A stretch of 64,000 bases of DNA from Cordilura impudica (taxonomy: Eukaryota; Arthropoda; Insecta; Diptera; Scathophagidae). A program made the translations under genes and the position numbers. This document shows positions 21,906-34,033 of the stretch, one piece after another (positions within the stretch are counted from its first letter, which is position 1; each line of letters begins with the position of its first letter). The stretch is taken from contig OY821521.1 of assembly GCA_963682025.1 (NCBI GenBank), forward strand, positions 169,373,165-169,437,164, read 5' to 3'. The notes below the pieces were generated by a model that saw nothing but the letters and a program-made list of their open reading frames with translations, ran no database searches and was not told where the DNA came from.

Positions 21906-23379
21906 TATTGATAAATATAGATTTTAAAAGGATAAAGAACTAAATGCGCAAGGCAAAAAATTGGTGAATTTAATTGAAAACGTCGGTGGGATTGTACTTA
22001 GTGGTAGAACTGGTAACGATTCACTAGGGGAATTCAGCTTTTGTGGGATTATGGGTAGGTCTGTTATTATTAATTATTGTATTTATTCACTTAACTTTCT
22101 ACAATATGTTGAAGATTTCTTTATTGCTTCCAAGCCGTATGCCACATGCCAATATGCTTAGAAATTAAATTATCATACCGTGTTGTTAATACTAAAGTAA
22201 ATAATACAATTCAAAGACTGCGATGGAATAATAAATTTTCTGCTAAATACAAAGATAATCTATCTATACCTGCGAGCAATGTTGATCTTCAGTCTAATGA
22301 GTCGGGTGTTGATTTGGTTGTTCTACTATGTCACAAAATAAGGACAGCTAATGTTACTAAAGTTTAAAAATGTTTTTTTGATCCCAAACAGAAATGGTTT
22401 GACTGGCAATGTGCTCGTGCCAGAAAATGTATGCTAAGAAGTCTTAGGCGTTACAGAAAAAATCACAATACTGTAAACAAATCTCGATATATTGCATCTG
22501 GAGCTTCCCATCTTCGGATATGTAGTGAAAAGAAAATGAATCTGTATAATAAAAATATTGAATGGTGGAAGCTATCTAACTCTATGCGATCGCATTCATA
22601 TGCAGTAAAAGGTTCAATAAATGCCAAGGATTTTCGTTTAAATATTAGTTGGTTATTTCAAGCGAATGTTAATTCCCAGACTATCTGCTGGTCAATGCCG
22701 TATATAATTGATGCCTTCCTAGACTCTCCCATGGAAATGTGTGAAATTTCTTACGTTTTAAAATCACTCAAAGATAATAAATCACCTGCTCAAGATGGAA
22801 TCTGCTATGAATTTTATAAAAATGATCCTGCTTCTTTTATTAATGAAATGTTATCGGTCTTTAACAAAATATTTTTATACGAAAAAATCCCTACCAGTTT
22901 CCAAAGAGCAATACTGATACCTCTCTTCAAAAGAGGTGATCCTAATCTTCCATCAAACTATCGTGGGTTATCGCTAATTAATACCTTATTGAAAATAACT
23001 AATTCCATTATACTCAATCGATCGAAACATGATTTTAAATGAATTTCAAGCTGGTTGGTTGTAGAAGGAATTATTCAACCGTTGACAATATTTTCAATCT
23101 CGTTAATATTGTGAATTTAAGCAAAGCCATCAACAAGAATACATTTGCTTTCTTTGTTGATTTAATGTACGCATCTGATACGATATCTCGTAATAGTCTA
23201 TTCAACAAGCTCTCTTATGTTCTGGTATGTCTTCGAAAATAATAAAAAATTTACAACTGGAATGCAGATTCCGAAAGTTATATTTGGGATGCTAACTCTT
23301 TTTCCGAGACTTTTGCCGTCGAAATAGGCACAAAACAGGGTTGTATATTAAGCCCCCTATTATTCTCTTTATATGTTAA
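21906..23379 (+). pseudogene. LINE B, endonuclease end and reverse transcriptase
   Basis: In order: KDKELNAQGKKLVNLIENVG and SGRTGNDSLGEFSFCG (endonuclease C-terminal half), a linker with stops, then a 203-residue open frame at 22431-23042 holding LKDNKSPAQDGICYEFYK, FQRAILIPLFKRGDP and NYRGLSLINTLLKI (reverse transcriptase fingers). It continues as NEFQAG.. RRNYSTVDNIFNL, FAFFVDLMYASDTI (motif A) and IGTKQGCILSPLLFSLYVN (motif B), and stops where an H2 element begins. Frameshifts occur near 23040 and 23240. Confidence 0.85.
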
Positions 23380-25081
23380 CTAGATGTAACCCGGTGTGCT
23401 TCGCCACCCCCCTCCCCCAAATCGTAATGAAAGGGATCACGCAAAGTCCCAAGGCTTTCACTATTAGAGTAATACAGATATATCACATTTAATATTAAGT
23501 TTGTATGGGGGTGCCACGCGCATTTGTCCAATCCCACCCATTTTTTTGTCTGACTACCTTCGTTAATAATAGATGACCTGAGACAAATTTGCAAAGCCCA
23601 CTCTATCATGGTACTTAATATATATGATATTAAAAATTTACTTTCAATGGGAGGTGTCACGCCCACTAAAAATATTTAAAAAAAATACAGCGTGTAATAC
23701 TTCCCATATCCGCAGTAAGGCTCTGTAGAAATTACAGGAAGATCAGATGAGTAGTTACGGAGATTACCTCCTACAAACAAACAAACACACGTTACCTCTA
23801 TATTATGCTATTATAGATTATTAGTATGGATTTTTTTATTTCGATACTTGCTGATATACAATGTTTTTTGTTTTTTCATTTGGTACAACAATTATCAGAT
23901 TTTTCGGCGTTCCTACCCTGGAGCAAGGTACATGTAGCTGCCCATGAGAAGAAAATGGATTTTCCAAATTAGATCTGGCAACATTTAACTACTGGCCTTG
24001 AACTTAAGATATCATTTGGCAATTTTTCTTTTTAGCGATTTTTGATTTTGCCCGTTTTTGATTTTGAAGATTTTTGTTTTTGAGCGATTTTTATTTTTCG
24101 CGATTTTTGGGTTCGGCAAGTTTTGATTTTGGCGATATATTTTCCACGACAAATCACAATGATAGCTAATGTACTTGTCAAAAGACTGTCGCTTTCGTAG
24201 TACTTCATATTTTTTATATAGGAGGTGCCACTCCCACTAATCCCATCCCACTAATCCAATCCCATCCCGCTCGTGCAATATGTCGAGTCTTTCCCTTTTA
24301 TAGTACACCAGTTATATGATATTAGATATATACTTTGCATGGGCGGTGCTACGTCCACTGCTTCGATCATGCCCATTTTTCTGTTCGACTAATTATACAA
24401 AGAACCTATGGGCTGACGCAAAGCCACAAACATCTCTTTTTATTAGTACTCCAGATATATGACATTATATAGTTGCTTTGTATGGGGAGTTCCATGCCAA
24501 TTGGTGTGAACCCACCAATTTTTTGTCCAACTACTCATACTAAGATTTGGTGGGCTCGTGCAAAGTGTCAAAGCTTCCCTTTTTTAGTACACTAGTTATA
24601 TGATATCATATATTTATGTTGTGTGGGCGGTGCCACGCCCACTGATCCGATCACGCCCTTTTTTGTCTAACTAATCACATGAATAACTTATGGGCTCACA
24701 CAAAGTTCCAAGACTCTTACTATTTCAGTACTCCAGATATATGGCATTTTATATTTACTTTGTATGGCAGGTGCCATGCCTATTGGTCCGATGCTGCCCA
24801 TTTTTGTCCGACTACTCACATTAACAATTGGTGAACTCACACAAATTTGTAAAGCTCTCCCTGTCATGGTACTCAATATATGTATATGATATTAAAAATT
24901 TACTTTGTGTCGGAAGTGCCACGCCCACTAAAAATATTAAAAAATTATAGCCTATAGCACCTCCCATATCCGCAGTAAGACTCTGTGAAAATTTCAGGAA
25001 GATCAGATGGGTAGTTACGGAGATTACCTCCTACAAACAAACAAACAAACGCACTTTACCTCTTTATTATATTAGTATAGA
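23380..25081 (-). mobile_element. Helitron-like non-autonomous element H2, copy in LINE B
   Basis: On the minus strand it starts TCTATACTAATATAATAAAG (5' TC end) and ends ..GGGTTACATCTAG; the host flanks are A and T with no duplication. LINE B reads YVN before and DLADELPGG-like codons after, with one base lost. The interior has diverged tandem monomers of about 150 bp built on GGTGCCACGCCCACT..TCCGAT..GCCCATTTTT and a GCGATTTTTGATTTTG patch. A second internal copy of the 5' end lies at about 23740-23835. CAAA repeats flank both. It is non-coding. Confidence 0.8.
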
Positions 25082-25129
25082 TGATTAGCAGATGAGTTAC
25101 CAGGAGGAGTAAATGTTGCGGATGACCTA
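25082..25129 (+). pseudogene. LINE B, motif C remnant
   Basis: This short host piece between H2 and a Tc1 element reads ADELPGGVNVADDL. It is the reverse transcriptase YADD region with V for Y in this copy. It ends at the TA dinucleotide (25128-25129) used by the Tc1 insertion. Confidence 0.7.
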
Positions 25130-26740
25130 CAGTCGGTCACAGCTTATTTGACGCATATAAATTTTATATGTTTTAAAATATATATTTAAAAATTTTGTTC
25201 TGAAAATACAAAAACGACATACATATGTTTATATACATAGGTTTAGTTAATAATTAAGCGTTACTTATATTTGCCAAAAAAAAAAAAAATTATTTGCTTC
25301 AAGTTCTCTAGAAACTCAAAATACAAAATAAGGTACAAAATTCAGGTCACACCTTAAATGATGCAATTTTAGAAAACATTAAATAAAAAAGGATTTACTG
25401 TAATTCTAAAATTTTTTTCAGTTGCTTAGTATTTAGTAGGATATCCTTTATTATCTGTAACCGCTTGAAGCCTTTTCGGCATACAGTCCACTAGCTTTTT
25501 TTTATAATCTGGATCTATTTTATCCCACTCTTTTTGCAACACCTTTTTTAAGTTACATATGTTATGGTTTTCGAATATTTGTATTGACCACAAATTTTCA
25601 ATCACATTTAAGTCAAGTGAATGTGCTGGAGTTTGAACTATATGCGGGCATTTATATATTAACCAAGTCTGTACTAATGGTGATGTGTGCTTAGGGTCAT
25701 TATCTTGGTAGAAGCGAAAGACGTCGTCAATTTGCAATTTTGTCGCTCTTTGAATTAGGTTTTCTTGGAGAAGCTTCAAATACATGTTTTTATCCATATT
25801 CCCTACGATAAAGGCCAAGTTACCTACTCCATTTGAAGACATACATCCCCAAACCATAGCATCTCCACCAACGTGTTTCATAGTGTCACGTAAATTGTGA
25901 GGTTTCAGCTCAGTATTAAGTTTGCGCCAAATGTAGGGTCTTCCATCTGGTCCAAATATATTAACTTTCACTTCATCAACAAAAATTACAGTTCTCCAAA
26001 ATGCTGGACTCTTATTTAAGTGGTCACGCGCAAACTGCAGCCATTTTACTCTATTGTTCTCATTTATAAATGGTTTGTTTCGAGGAATTCGGCCATTAAA
26101 ATCAGCGTCCCTCAATATTCTGTGAATTGTTTCAGGATGACATGTCTTTCCCAAATATTTTTCGGCCATAAGTCAGATTCGGAGCGCTTGTTGCTGGATT
26201 TTTACGAATTTGTTGCACTAACCACTTGTCTACCCTTGTTTTCAACACGATTCTCACCTATGTAAATAGCGTTTTTTATGCTGAACTGTTGAAGAGCTTA
26301 AATTAACCATTTCAGCAATTTTCCGTGGAGTGTGCCCATTCTTATAGTGCTTTAATACTAACTCACGCATTTCAATGGATGTACGTGGTGCCATGGTTGA
26401 AAAAATTCACTTATTTTTATTTTTTTAATGCGTATCAGTCAACAACACAATTAGGAATGATTGCAGATAATAATTTTAAAATCTTAAGCTGAAAACAACA
26501 ACAAGGATAACGATAAAATTAACTGCATCATTTAAGCTGTGACATGAGTTTTGTACCTTATTTTGCATTTTTTAGTTTCTTGAGAGCACAAAGCACATTT
26601 TTATTTTTGGCTTTTTGTTAAATAAAATTACAACACTATAATATACTAAACTACATTCTTTGTTTTTGTATTCTTAGAACAAAATTTTTAAACGGTATTT
26701 GAAAAAAACTTATCTACATCAAATAAGCTGTGAGTGACTG
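25130..26740 (-). mobile_element. Tc1/mariner element inside LINE B
   Basis: A complete-length element of 1611 bp with terminal inverted repeats CAGTC(G/A)(G/C)TCACAGCTTATTTGA, flanked by TA on both sides (25128-25129 and 26741-26742). It encodes one transposase on the minus strand. Subterminal sequences such as TTTAAAAATTTTGTTCT are also inverted between the two ends. LINE B resumes in frame order directly after the right TA. Confidence 0.9.
25426..26394 (-). pseudogene. Tc1-family transposase, nearly complete
   Basis: The N-terminal helix-turn-helix reads from a Met at 26394 (MAPRTSIEMRELVLKHYKNG, then RKIAEMVNLSSSTVQ) and is lost to frameshifts and stops between about 26268 and 26170. An uninterrupted 247-residue frame (26169-25426) then carries the catalytic domain: VIFVDE (D65, first aspartate), GGDAMVWGCMSSNGVGNL, YQDNDPKHTS (D156, second) and LDLNVIENLWS (E191), with 34 residues between D156 and E191 as in DD34E Tc1 enzymes. 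Counting both parts, about 322 codons, near the usual 340. The catalytic residues survive but the DNA-binding region is broken, so this copy is probably inactive. Confidence 0.9.
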
Positions 26741-27995
26741 TAGTTATTTTATCACATACTCCAACAGAACTGCAGAAAATGATTGATTGTTTATATTATT
26801 ATTGTTTAACGTGGGCCTGAAGGGTTATTCTAGATAAATCCAAAAAAGTGGTATTTCTTTCCGGTAAAAGAATTTCATCAAATCTAAACTGGGTTTTTGA
26901 TGACAATATTATTGAGATTGTGAACAGCTATAAATATCTAGGTGTAGACATCACATATAATCTCTCCTTTAGAAAACACTTAAACAACAAATTAGCTGCC
27001 TCGAAACTGGCGATAAACTCTACTCGGTCGAAATATATAAACAACCCGCAAATTTCACAAAATAATAAGCTAAAAATATTTTAAGCAGCTTCAAGATCTA
27101 TTATGCTATATGCTGTACAAGTATGGGGGTATGTAAAATAGGACGAGGTTGAAAAACTATTTAGATTTTTTATTAAAAAGATGCCAGCCTTCCAAAAGCA
27201 ACACCTAATTACATGCTGAATATAGAAACAAACCTAGAGCCACTATACGTATCTACCTTAAGACTCCACCTTTGCTACACCAATAAAGTAATATATATTA
27301 ATTCTCAGAGATTTTTTCGCATTTTTGCTTTAAAAATTACAGAAAATCTTTGTCAACATATACAATTTACTCCCGTTAAGTCAATAACACCACTAAGTAG
27401 ATAGTGGAAGCTTGTATTAAACCAACTTAAAATCAAAGAACGCAATGGTTATACTGAAAATGCTTCAAGTTCACAGTTTTATGATCTATATGCAAAACTG
27501 GATTACAATATTTCATCATTATATAATTCAAATTTTTCTTCTCGTTTAATAATAAGGGCTAGGAGGTGCCTTAATAGGCTTGAATACAAGGTCCTTCAAA
27601 TATAACGATTTTGATATTTGTACAATTTGCAATTTAGATGCTTCGGAAAACACACTTCACTTCATCAGTGTTTGCCCTAGAGACAAAGAATTTAGAACAC
27701 AAACAATATTTTGGTAAATCCATGCTAAATTTAAATGAAGTTATTTGTACACTAAATGGCTTAAACTTGTTCTCCCTGTATAAGTATATAGAAGTTTATT
27801 ATAAATGAATTTGTTTTTTAACCCTCCATGAAAATGTAAACTTATAAATTACCTCGATATTTTTATTAAAAATTATAAAAAATCATTACCATGGAAATGA
27901 AATTTGCTTGCCTACAATAGTGCCAATCTGGCTTACAACAATTATGTTATTCCATATATAGATTTAGATAGTAACCATATTGTAAATGAATAAAA
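26741..27995 (+). pseudogene. LINE B, reverse transcriptase thumb, CCHC finger and 3' end
   Basis: Resumes after the Tc1 with LLSHTPTELQKMID-like sequence, then DKSKKVVFLSGKR, NSYKYLGVDITYNLSFRKHL, SIMLYAVQVWGY and later LNIETNLEPLYVSTLRLHLC. Near 27600-27700 it encodes FDICTICNLDASENTLHFIS then VCPRD, a C-x2-C...H-x4-C zinc knuckle typical of the C-terminus of R1/LOA-type LINEs. The end near 27995 is AATAAAAAAAATAAATAAAT. Several stops and frameshifts are present. Without the three insertions the whole LINE is about 3.2 kb. Confidence 0.85.
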
Positions 27996-28868
27996 AAAAT
28001 AAATAAATTAACAAAAATTTGATGAATTTTCGCGCTTTTTTAGTTCAAAGCAATTATTAAATGCAATGAGCATAAATGTAAACACATAAAATTGCATTTT
28101 TGTTTGCCTGTGTGATTTTTCTTTGTACGTATACACGTTCAAAAACAACAACAAATAAAAATGTATGTTTCGCCGATATATAAATGCAGAAAAAATTCAA
28201 TAACCGAATTGTTTTAAAGTTTAATAACTGAGTTTTCGACTACATTTACAGAAATTTATAGCAATTAACCATTTTCTATTGTAATGAAATAATTTCTTTT
28301 AAGACAATAGAATGGTAATTCCACTCAACTAAAAAATCGGTTATTAACTTTATCGAAATTCGGTTGGCAATAAATTTGGTACCCACAACGTATTTGTGTT
28401 GTTCAATATTTTTTTATTTTTTCGTTAATGAAATTTTTTAGGAATATCTTTAGATTTTCGTATTCATTCCTCACCCATTTGGTCTAGTGACTGCAAATTC
28501 AATACCGAACTGTTGCATATTACGGGGAAAATTTTAAGCCAAAGTAGTGCAACCCACTCGAGCTATTGCAGAAAGGAGAATGTTTTTAACAGACAGATAG
28601 ACAGATGGACATCGCCAAATCGCTTACAGAGTCTCTGGAATTTATTTCGATGAGTGTCAAATGGATTGAAAAACAGATATATACCATCTGCACAGTGGTG
28701 GATTTTTTCCCATAGAAATCTTTTCAAATTCTAGGCAATTTATGAAGAGTTTTTCCTATACAGATCTTTCCGGAATCTTCTTCTTCTTTATATGCTAATT
28801 CGTCCTTCGAATTTTAGTGACCAATACAATTGCAATTTTTTACATATTTAACATTGCAAAAAATAATT
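27996..28868. other. AT-rich stretch with a repeat-D-like scrap
   Basis: Mostly featureless. ACAGACAGATAGACAGATGGACATCG near 28590 recalls the GACGGACAT end of repeat D, but the remaining family sequence is absent. A CACAGTG heptamer at 28691 has no other Transib terminus feature. Confidence 0.35.
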
Positions 28869-28990
28869 TTATATATTATTCAGTAGCTCCGCAAAAGTAT
28901 CTCGATCTATTGCTTCACTCATAAGTCTGCCAATATCAATCGATGTTATATCTTTTCTCCCTTTTCCTTCAATATTCGCTCGGATTATGA
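28869..28990 (-). CDS. Possible 3'-terminal host exon, unrecognised
   Basis: An open segment of better composition than its surroundings encodes IIRANIEGKGRKDITSIDIG then RLMSEAIDRDTFAELLNNI and a TAA stop. It is preceded by TTTATTTATTTATCAG, an acceptable 3' splice site, so it could be the last coding exon of a minus-strand gene. The peptide is polar and helix-friendly. I do not recognise the family. No donor or other exon could be linked to it within the window, so an old pseudogene or chance frame remains possible. Confidence 0.3.
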
Positions 28991-29099
28991 CTGATAAATA
29001 AATAAATATTTTTACAGATAATAATATATTAGATTCGGCGACAGAAAAATTCACATTTTCTACACACTATCTCGTTACAAAAACCCTCAGAGCGTAGCT

Positions 29100-32000
29100 A
29101 TTTTGCTATTAAAAAAATCTTAAGTTGTGACTCATTTAGTGAGGCATATACTATGGAATAAACGTCAGGTTCTGAGGCATTGTTCCTATAAAACCTAAGA
29201 TTTATAGAATTTAGCCTATAGAAAATTCTCAGATTTTTTTATAGGAAACACCTCAGTTTCTGGGGCATTTTTCTTATGGGAAAAGCTGAGATTGAAAATT
29301 GTTCTTATACAATATCATTCCTATAGAACGAAATGAGATTCTGAACCACTTTGTTTATAGAAAAGCTTCAGATTCGAAGGCATTTGTTCTCTAGAAAAAA
29401 CCATAGATTCTGAAGCACATTTCCTCTAAAAAGAAACCATTTATTCCGAGTCATTTTTCCCATTGAACAAACTGTAGGTTCTGGAGGATTTTACCATGTA
29501 GAAAAATCTCTGGTTCTTAGACATTTTTCCTAAAGAAAAACTTCAGCTTCTGAGGTATTTGTCCTATAGAAAAAACCTCACATTCTGAGGAATTTTTCCA
29601 ACTGGAAAAAAAATCATACTATCAGCATTTTTTCTATAGAAAAATCGTTCAATTCTGAGGCATTTTACATATACAAAAAAGAATATTTGTGAAAACCTGA
29701 GTATGTGAGGGATTTTTCCTAAAGAAAAGACGATCAAATTCTAAGTCGTAGTTCTCACAGAAAACATCTCCAATGTTAAAAATTCTTCCTAAATTGTTTT
29801 CTATAGAAAACAACTCAGATTCTGAATCATTTTCTTCTAGAATTTTCATATAGAAAATACCTCAGACTCTGAGGCATTTCTCCTAAAGAGCAAACCTCAG
29901 ATGCTGAGACATGTTTCATTTAGATAAATCTGCTTCTGAAGCATTTTTCAGAAAGCCAAACATTATAGTCAACGGCAGTATTTCCTATAAAAAAAATATA
30001 TATAATAATATCTTAAGGCATTTTTCTAATAGAATAAACCTCAGCTTCTCTAGCATTTTTCATATGGAAAATACCTCAGATTTTAAGGCATTTTTCCTAT
30101 CAAAAATCTCAGATTTTGAGGGATTTTGCCTATTAAAGCTCCTCAAATTATGTAATATTTTTCACAGAGAGAAAATCGCAGAATCGGAGATATTTTTCGT
30201 ATAAAAAATCCTAAGACTCTGGCACTTTTCGTAAGAAAATCCTGAAATTTTGAAACATTTTTCCTATAAAAAAATTTTCTTCTAAGTCATGTTTCTTACA
30301 GAAAAAACTTAGATTCTAAGTCAATTTCACCTTAGATAGAACCTCAGATTCTGAGGCATATATCCTTTAAAAATTTCATATTCAAAAATATTTTTCTAAT
30401 AGAAATACTTCAGATTCTTATAGATTTTACCTATAGAAGCAACCTCAGCTTCTGAAGCCTTTTCCTAAAGAAAAACCTCAGATTCTGAGGAATTTTTCCT
30501 ATTGACAAATGGATCATATTATGTGACATTTTTCCTATAGGAAAAGCACTCGATTGTGAGGCATTTTACATATAGAAAAAGGATCATTCAATTTTTCTGA
30601 GGCATTTATCGCATAGAAAAAACTTGAGATTGTGAGGAACTTTTACTAAAGAAAAAACCATAAAATTCTGGGTCCTTTTCCCACAGTTGTCACTTCCTCA
30701 AATTTTTTCCATGGAAGACACCTCAGAATCGGGAAAATTTTTCCTATAGAAGAAATCTCCAATTCTAAGATATTCTGAGATATTTTGATATTAAAAAACC
30801 TCAGTTTTTAATACAGTTTACGTGTAGAAAAGTTTTGTATTCTAAAGATAAAACCTACGATTCTAAGATATACTTCTTATAAAAAAATAGGATATTCTAA
30901 AGCATTTCCCTTATAGAAAATACTTCAGATTCAATACCAATTTTCCTATAAAGAAATTTCAGATTCTGGTGAATTTTTATATTAAAAAAAATCAGATTGC
31001 GTGCAATTTTTTCTAAAGAAAAACCCTACGATTTTGGCGGATTTTTCCTTAAAAAAAAACGTAAAATCCAAGTCTTTTTTCCCAACGAAAAATATATGAT
31101 TTTGAGAAATCTGACAACAGAATTTTCTACAGAAGACACCTCAGATTCCAATGGTTTTTTTTACAGAAAAAGCCTCTGATTCGGAATCATTTTTCCTATA
31201 GAAAAACCGCGGATTTTGAATTACCATAGATAAAACCTCAGATTGTGAGGCATGAAACCTATAAAAAAAAATATCATATTCTAAGACATTTTTCTGAAAG
31301 AAAACCCCAATTTTTCATGCAGAAAACGCCTCAGATTCTATTTTTAATATAAAAAATCGCAGATTCTGAGATATTTTTTTCATTAAAATACTTCAGTTTC
31401 TAACGGAGTTTACCTGCAGAAAAACTTTTAGATTGTAAGGAACTTTCGCCACAGATAAAATCGGATATTCCAAGGCATACTTCATATAAAAAACTGTCGT
31501 ATTCTAAAGCATTTCCCATATGGGAAATACCTCTGATTCTATATCATGGAAACTAAAAACAATTTTCAAGTTCTGAAGCATTTTTGCAATAAAAAATCAT
31601 ATTGTGATGTGTTCTTTCTAAAGAAAAAACTGCGATGGTGAGGAATTTTTCCGCACATTCCGAGGCTTTTTTCCCAAAGAAAAAAACTCAGATTTTGAGA
31701 AATTTGGCAATAGATTTTTCTCACATTCTGGTGAATTTTCTTATAGATGAAGCCTCTGATTCGGACCACGGATTTTGAAGCATTTTTGATAGAGAAGAAA
31801 ACCTCAGACTCTAAAGTATTTCTTCTATAAAAAACCTCAGATTCGATGGCAGTTTCACCATAGATAAAACCCCAGATCATGAGGCGTAAAACCTATAAAA
31901 ATATCATATTCTAAGATATTTTTCTAAAAGAAAACCCTCAGATTCCAAACCATTGTTAATGTAACAAAATCTTATATGCTGAGGCATTATTCCTATTTAA

Positions 32001-32400
32001 GAAACCTCAGATTCTGAGACATTTTTCTTATTGAAAACATCAGATTCTGAGGCATATATAAAATAGTCAAATATTATGTTCTAAAGCATTTTTCTAATAG
32101 CATTTCTCTAAGGCATTTTTTCACGTAGAAAACACTTCAGATTCTAAAACATTTTTAATATAAAAAAATCCCAATTCGGGGGCCGAGAAATTTTTCTTAT
32201 GGAAACAATTTCATAGTCAGAGGCATTTTTCTATTTAAAAAGCTCAGAGTCTGGGGTATTTATACTATCAAAAAAATTCTAATTCTGAAGGATTTTTTTA
32301 GAAGAGATTCTGATGCATTTCCACTAAATATATTTTCTTTCGGAAAATCCTCCGTTTCTCATATTTTTCCTCATATTCTGAGCATCTTTCGAATATTTTT
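29100..32400. repeat. Satellite B array, long block
   Basis: About 3.3 kb of a degenerate tandem unit of about 34-38 bp, on the order of 80-90 units. The unit combines two dyads: CCTCAGATTCTGAGG (perfect at 30476-30490) and TTTTTCCTATAGAAAAA. Unit sequence drifts along the array. The first 660 bp preserve the unit order of the short block at 16933-17510. Open frames inside it (for example 31566-31880 minus) are repeat artefacts. Confidence 0.9.
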
Positions 32401-33304
32401 TTTTATATATATGTATAACTATAATAAAGAAATTTCTTTCACACTACTTAATTCCTAGTTGTTGTTGTTGTTGTTTTTGGTGCTGCGTACTTGCATATTA
32501 ATTTATATAAGTATAAATTTCTTCTCCAAGTATGAATTTGAAATCAGGTGCGAAATATAAACTATAAAAAACATTAATAAACTTTAAGAATCATTTATGC
32601 ATATTTAATTATGTATGTAGAAGTGGGATTTTTTTTCTTCTATTTATACGTAAGTAAATCATTTACTAGCAATTTTATTCTTTCATATTCATTACAGAAC
32701 ACTTTATTGCCAACAGAGCGTATAAGTGTTATTTAATTATGAGTATGGGAACACGTTTTCGAGTGTTAGTGCTGGTGGTTGCTAGTTGTAGTGGTAAACA
32801 TTAATCATACGTCTAGGTGTAAAAAATTTTATTAAAAATTATTCATAATAAGGACGGCCATTATGCAAAAGTTGTAATTTAATGAAGTAGAAAATTATAA
32901 TTATGTTTTAAAGGTTTTTATTTGGTTTATAAAGGATATTAATGAAGATTATGTTTATCTGGTAATCTGTGTAAAATGGAATGTAAATTTTTTTAAATGG
33001 TATTGCATTACATAAAATACAGAATGTCTGAGAAGACAAATTTTTAAGTATAATAAAATTTATTCAAATTGAGGTTAATAGCACAGAGCAGGAAGAAACA
33101 AAAAATTCATACACGTATCGATATTTTCTTGTAATTTTTTATGTCTGCGATCCAAAAAGGCAGTTTTCTTAGTAATAAGGATTGAAATAAACGAATAGTT
33201 AGAGTTGGAATTGTCCTCGAATTTGTCTATGTAAAATATACAAGAGTAGGCTTAGGCAACATAAATCCCAGCACTAAGCAATGTAAAGAGAGACTCAGTA
33301 CAAT
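32401..33304. other. AT-rich stretch with GTT repeats
   Basis: A TTGTTGTTGTTGTTG tract lies near 32459-32475. No coding or mobile-element signal was recognised in the rest. Confidence 0.4.
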
Positions 33305-33500
33305 TTTCTCTATGTCTCCACTGTCATTCGAACTTACAAAAACTCGGGCGCCAAAAATAATCAAATATAAAGTTGTAGCTATAAAAAGCATTAAAAAAAT
33401 GCTATGGGTTATGTTAGTTCACAGATTTATAAAATCGAAAGAAATAACAGCTAGCTATCAATTAAGACTTAGTGTTTGTCACAAATGTTCTTCAACCTTA
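33305..33500 (+). repeat. Dispersed repeat shared with 41705-41850
   Basis: ACTGTCATTCGAACTT, AAAACTCGGGCGCCAAAAAT and AAATATAAAGTTG followed by a TTGTCACAAATxTTCT block recur in the same order at 41705-41850, directly beside a mariner fragment. It may be a mariner end or a MITE derived from it. No coding function. Confidence 0.5.
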
Positions 33501-34033
33501 TATATGTATGCTGTGAACATCAAAAAAGAGTGTAGACTAGGATGGCCCTTCATTATAGGGAGGAAAAAATTTGTTCAAATTTAAAGTCTCACCCCCTAAA
33601 AATATTAGAATAGCACAAAAACTGAGAAATATAACATTTTGTGCCAATCAAAAAAAAATTAGAGGTGGCTCAACGCGACTGAAACGTGAAAAATTAAAAT
33701 TTTTACCATTTTTTACACTGTACAGCGTACAAGCTATTGTATTATATTTTTAAATTTATTTCAGACTTTTGTAATATTGTTTAATTCAACAACAACAAAA
33801 ACTTTACAATAACAAATATTACAAAACAAAAACTAAAAGAATATCATATTCGTAGCTTCATAAGAAAGTGAACAATTTGCTCTTCAAGATTTTTTGCAAT
33901 TTTGAACAGTTAAAAATTTCTGTTATTTTTCTTCATTTGCTTTAAAGTGATTAGTGAATTAGTTATCAATTTTCTGTAATCTTGATCGTTTCATAGCAGT
34001 CTCTTTCTGCGTAAAGTAAACGTTTTTCGAATA
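33501..34033. other. AT-rich stretch upstream of a Tc1 remnant
   Basis: Nothing recognised. The left end of the following Tc1 element could not be located here. Confidence 0.35.

Noticed and set aside
28691..28697. A CACAGTG heptamer followed by GTGG, recalling the Transib terminus.
   Set aside because: No CGNCG pentamer precedes it, no A-rich block lies at the right distance, and no transposase sequence is near. A chance heptamer is likely.
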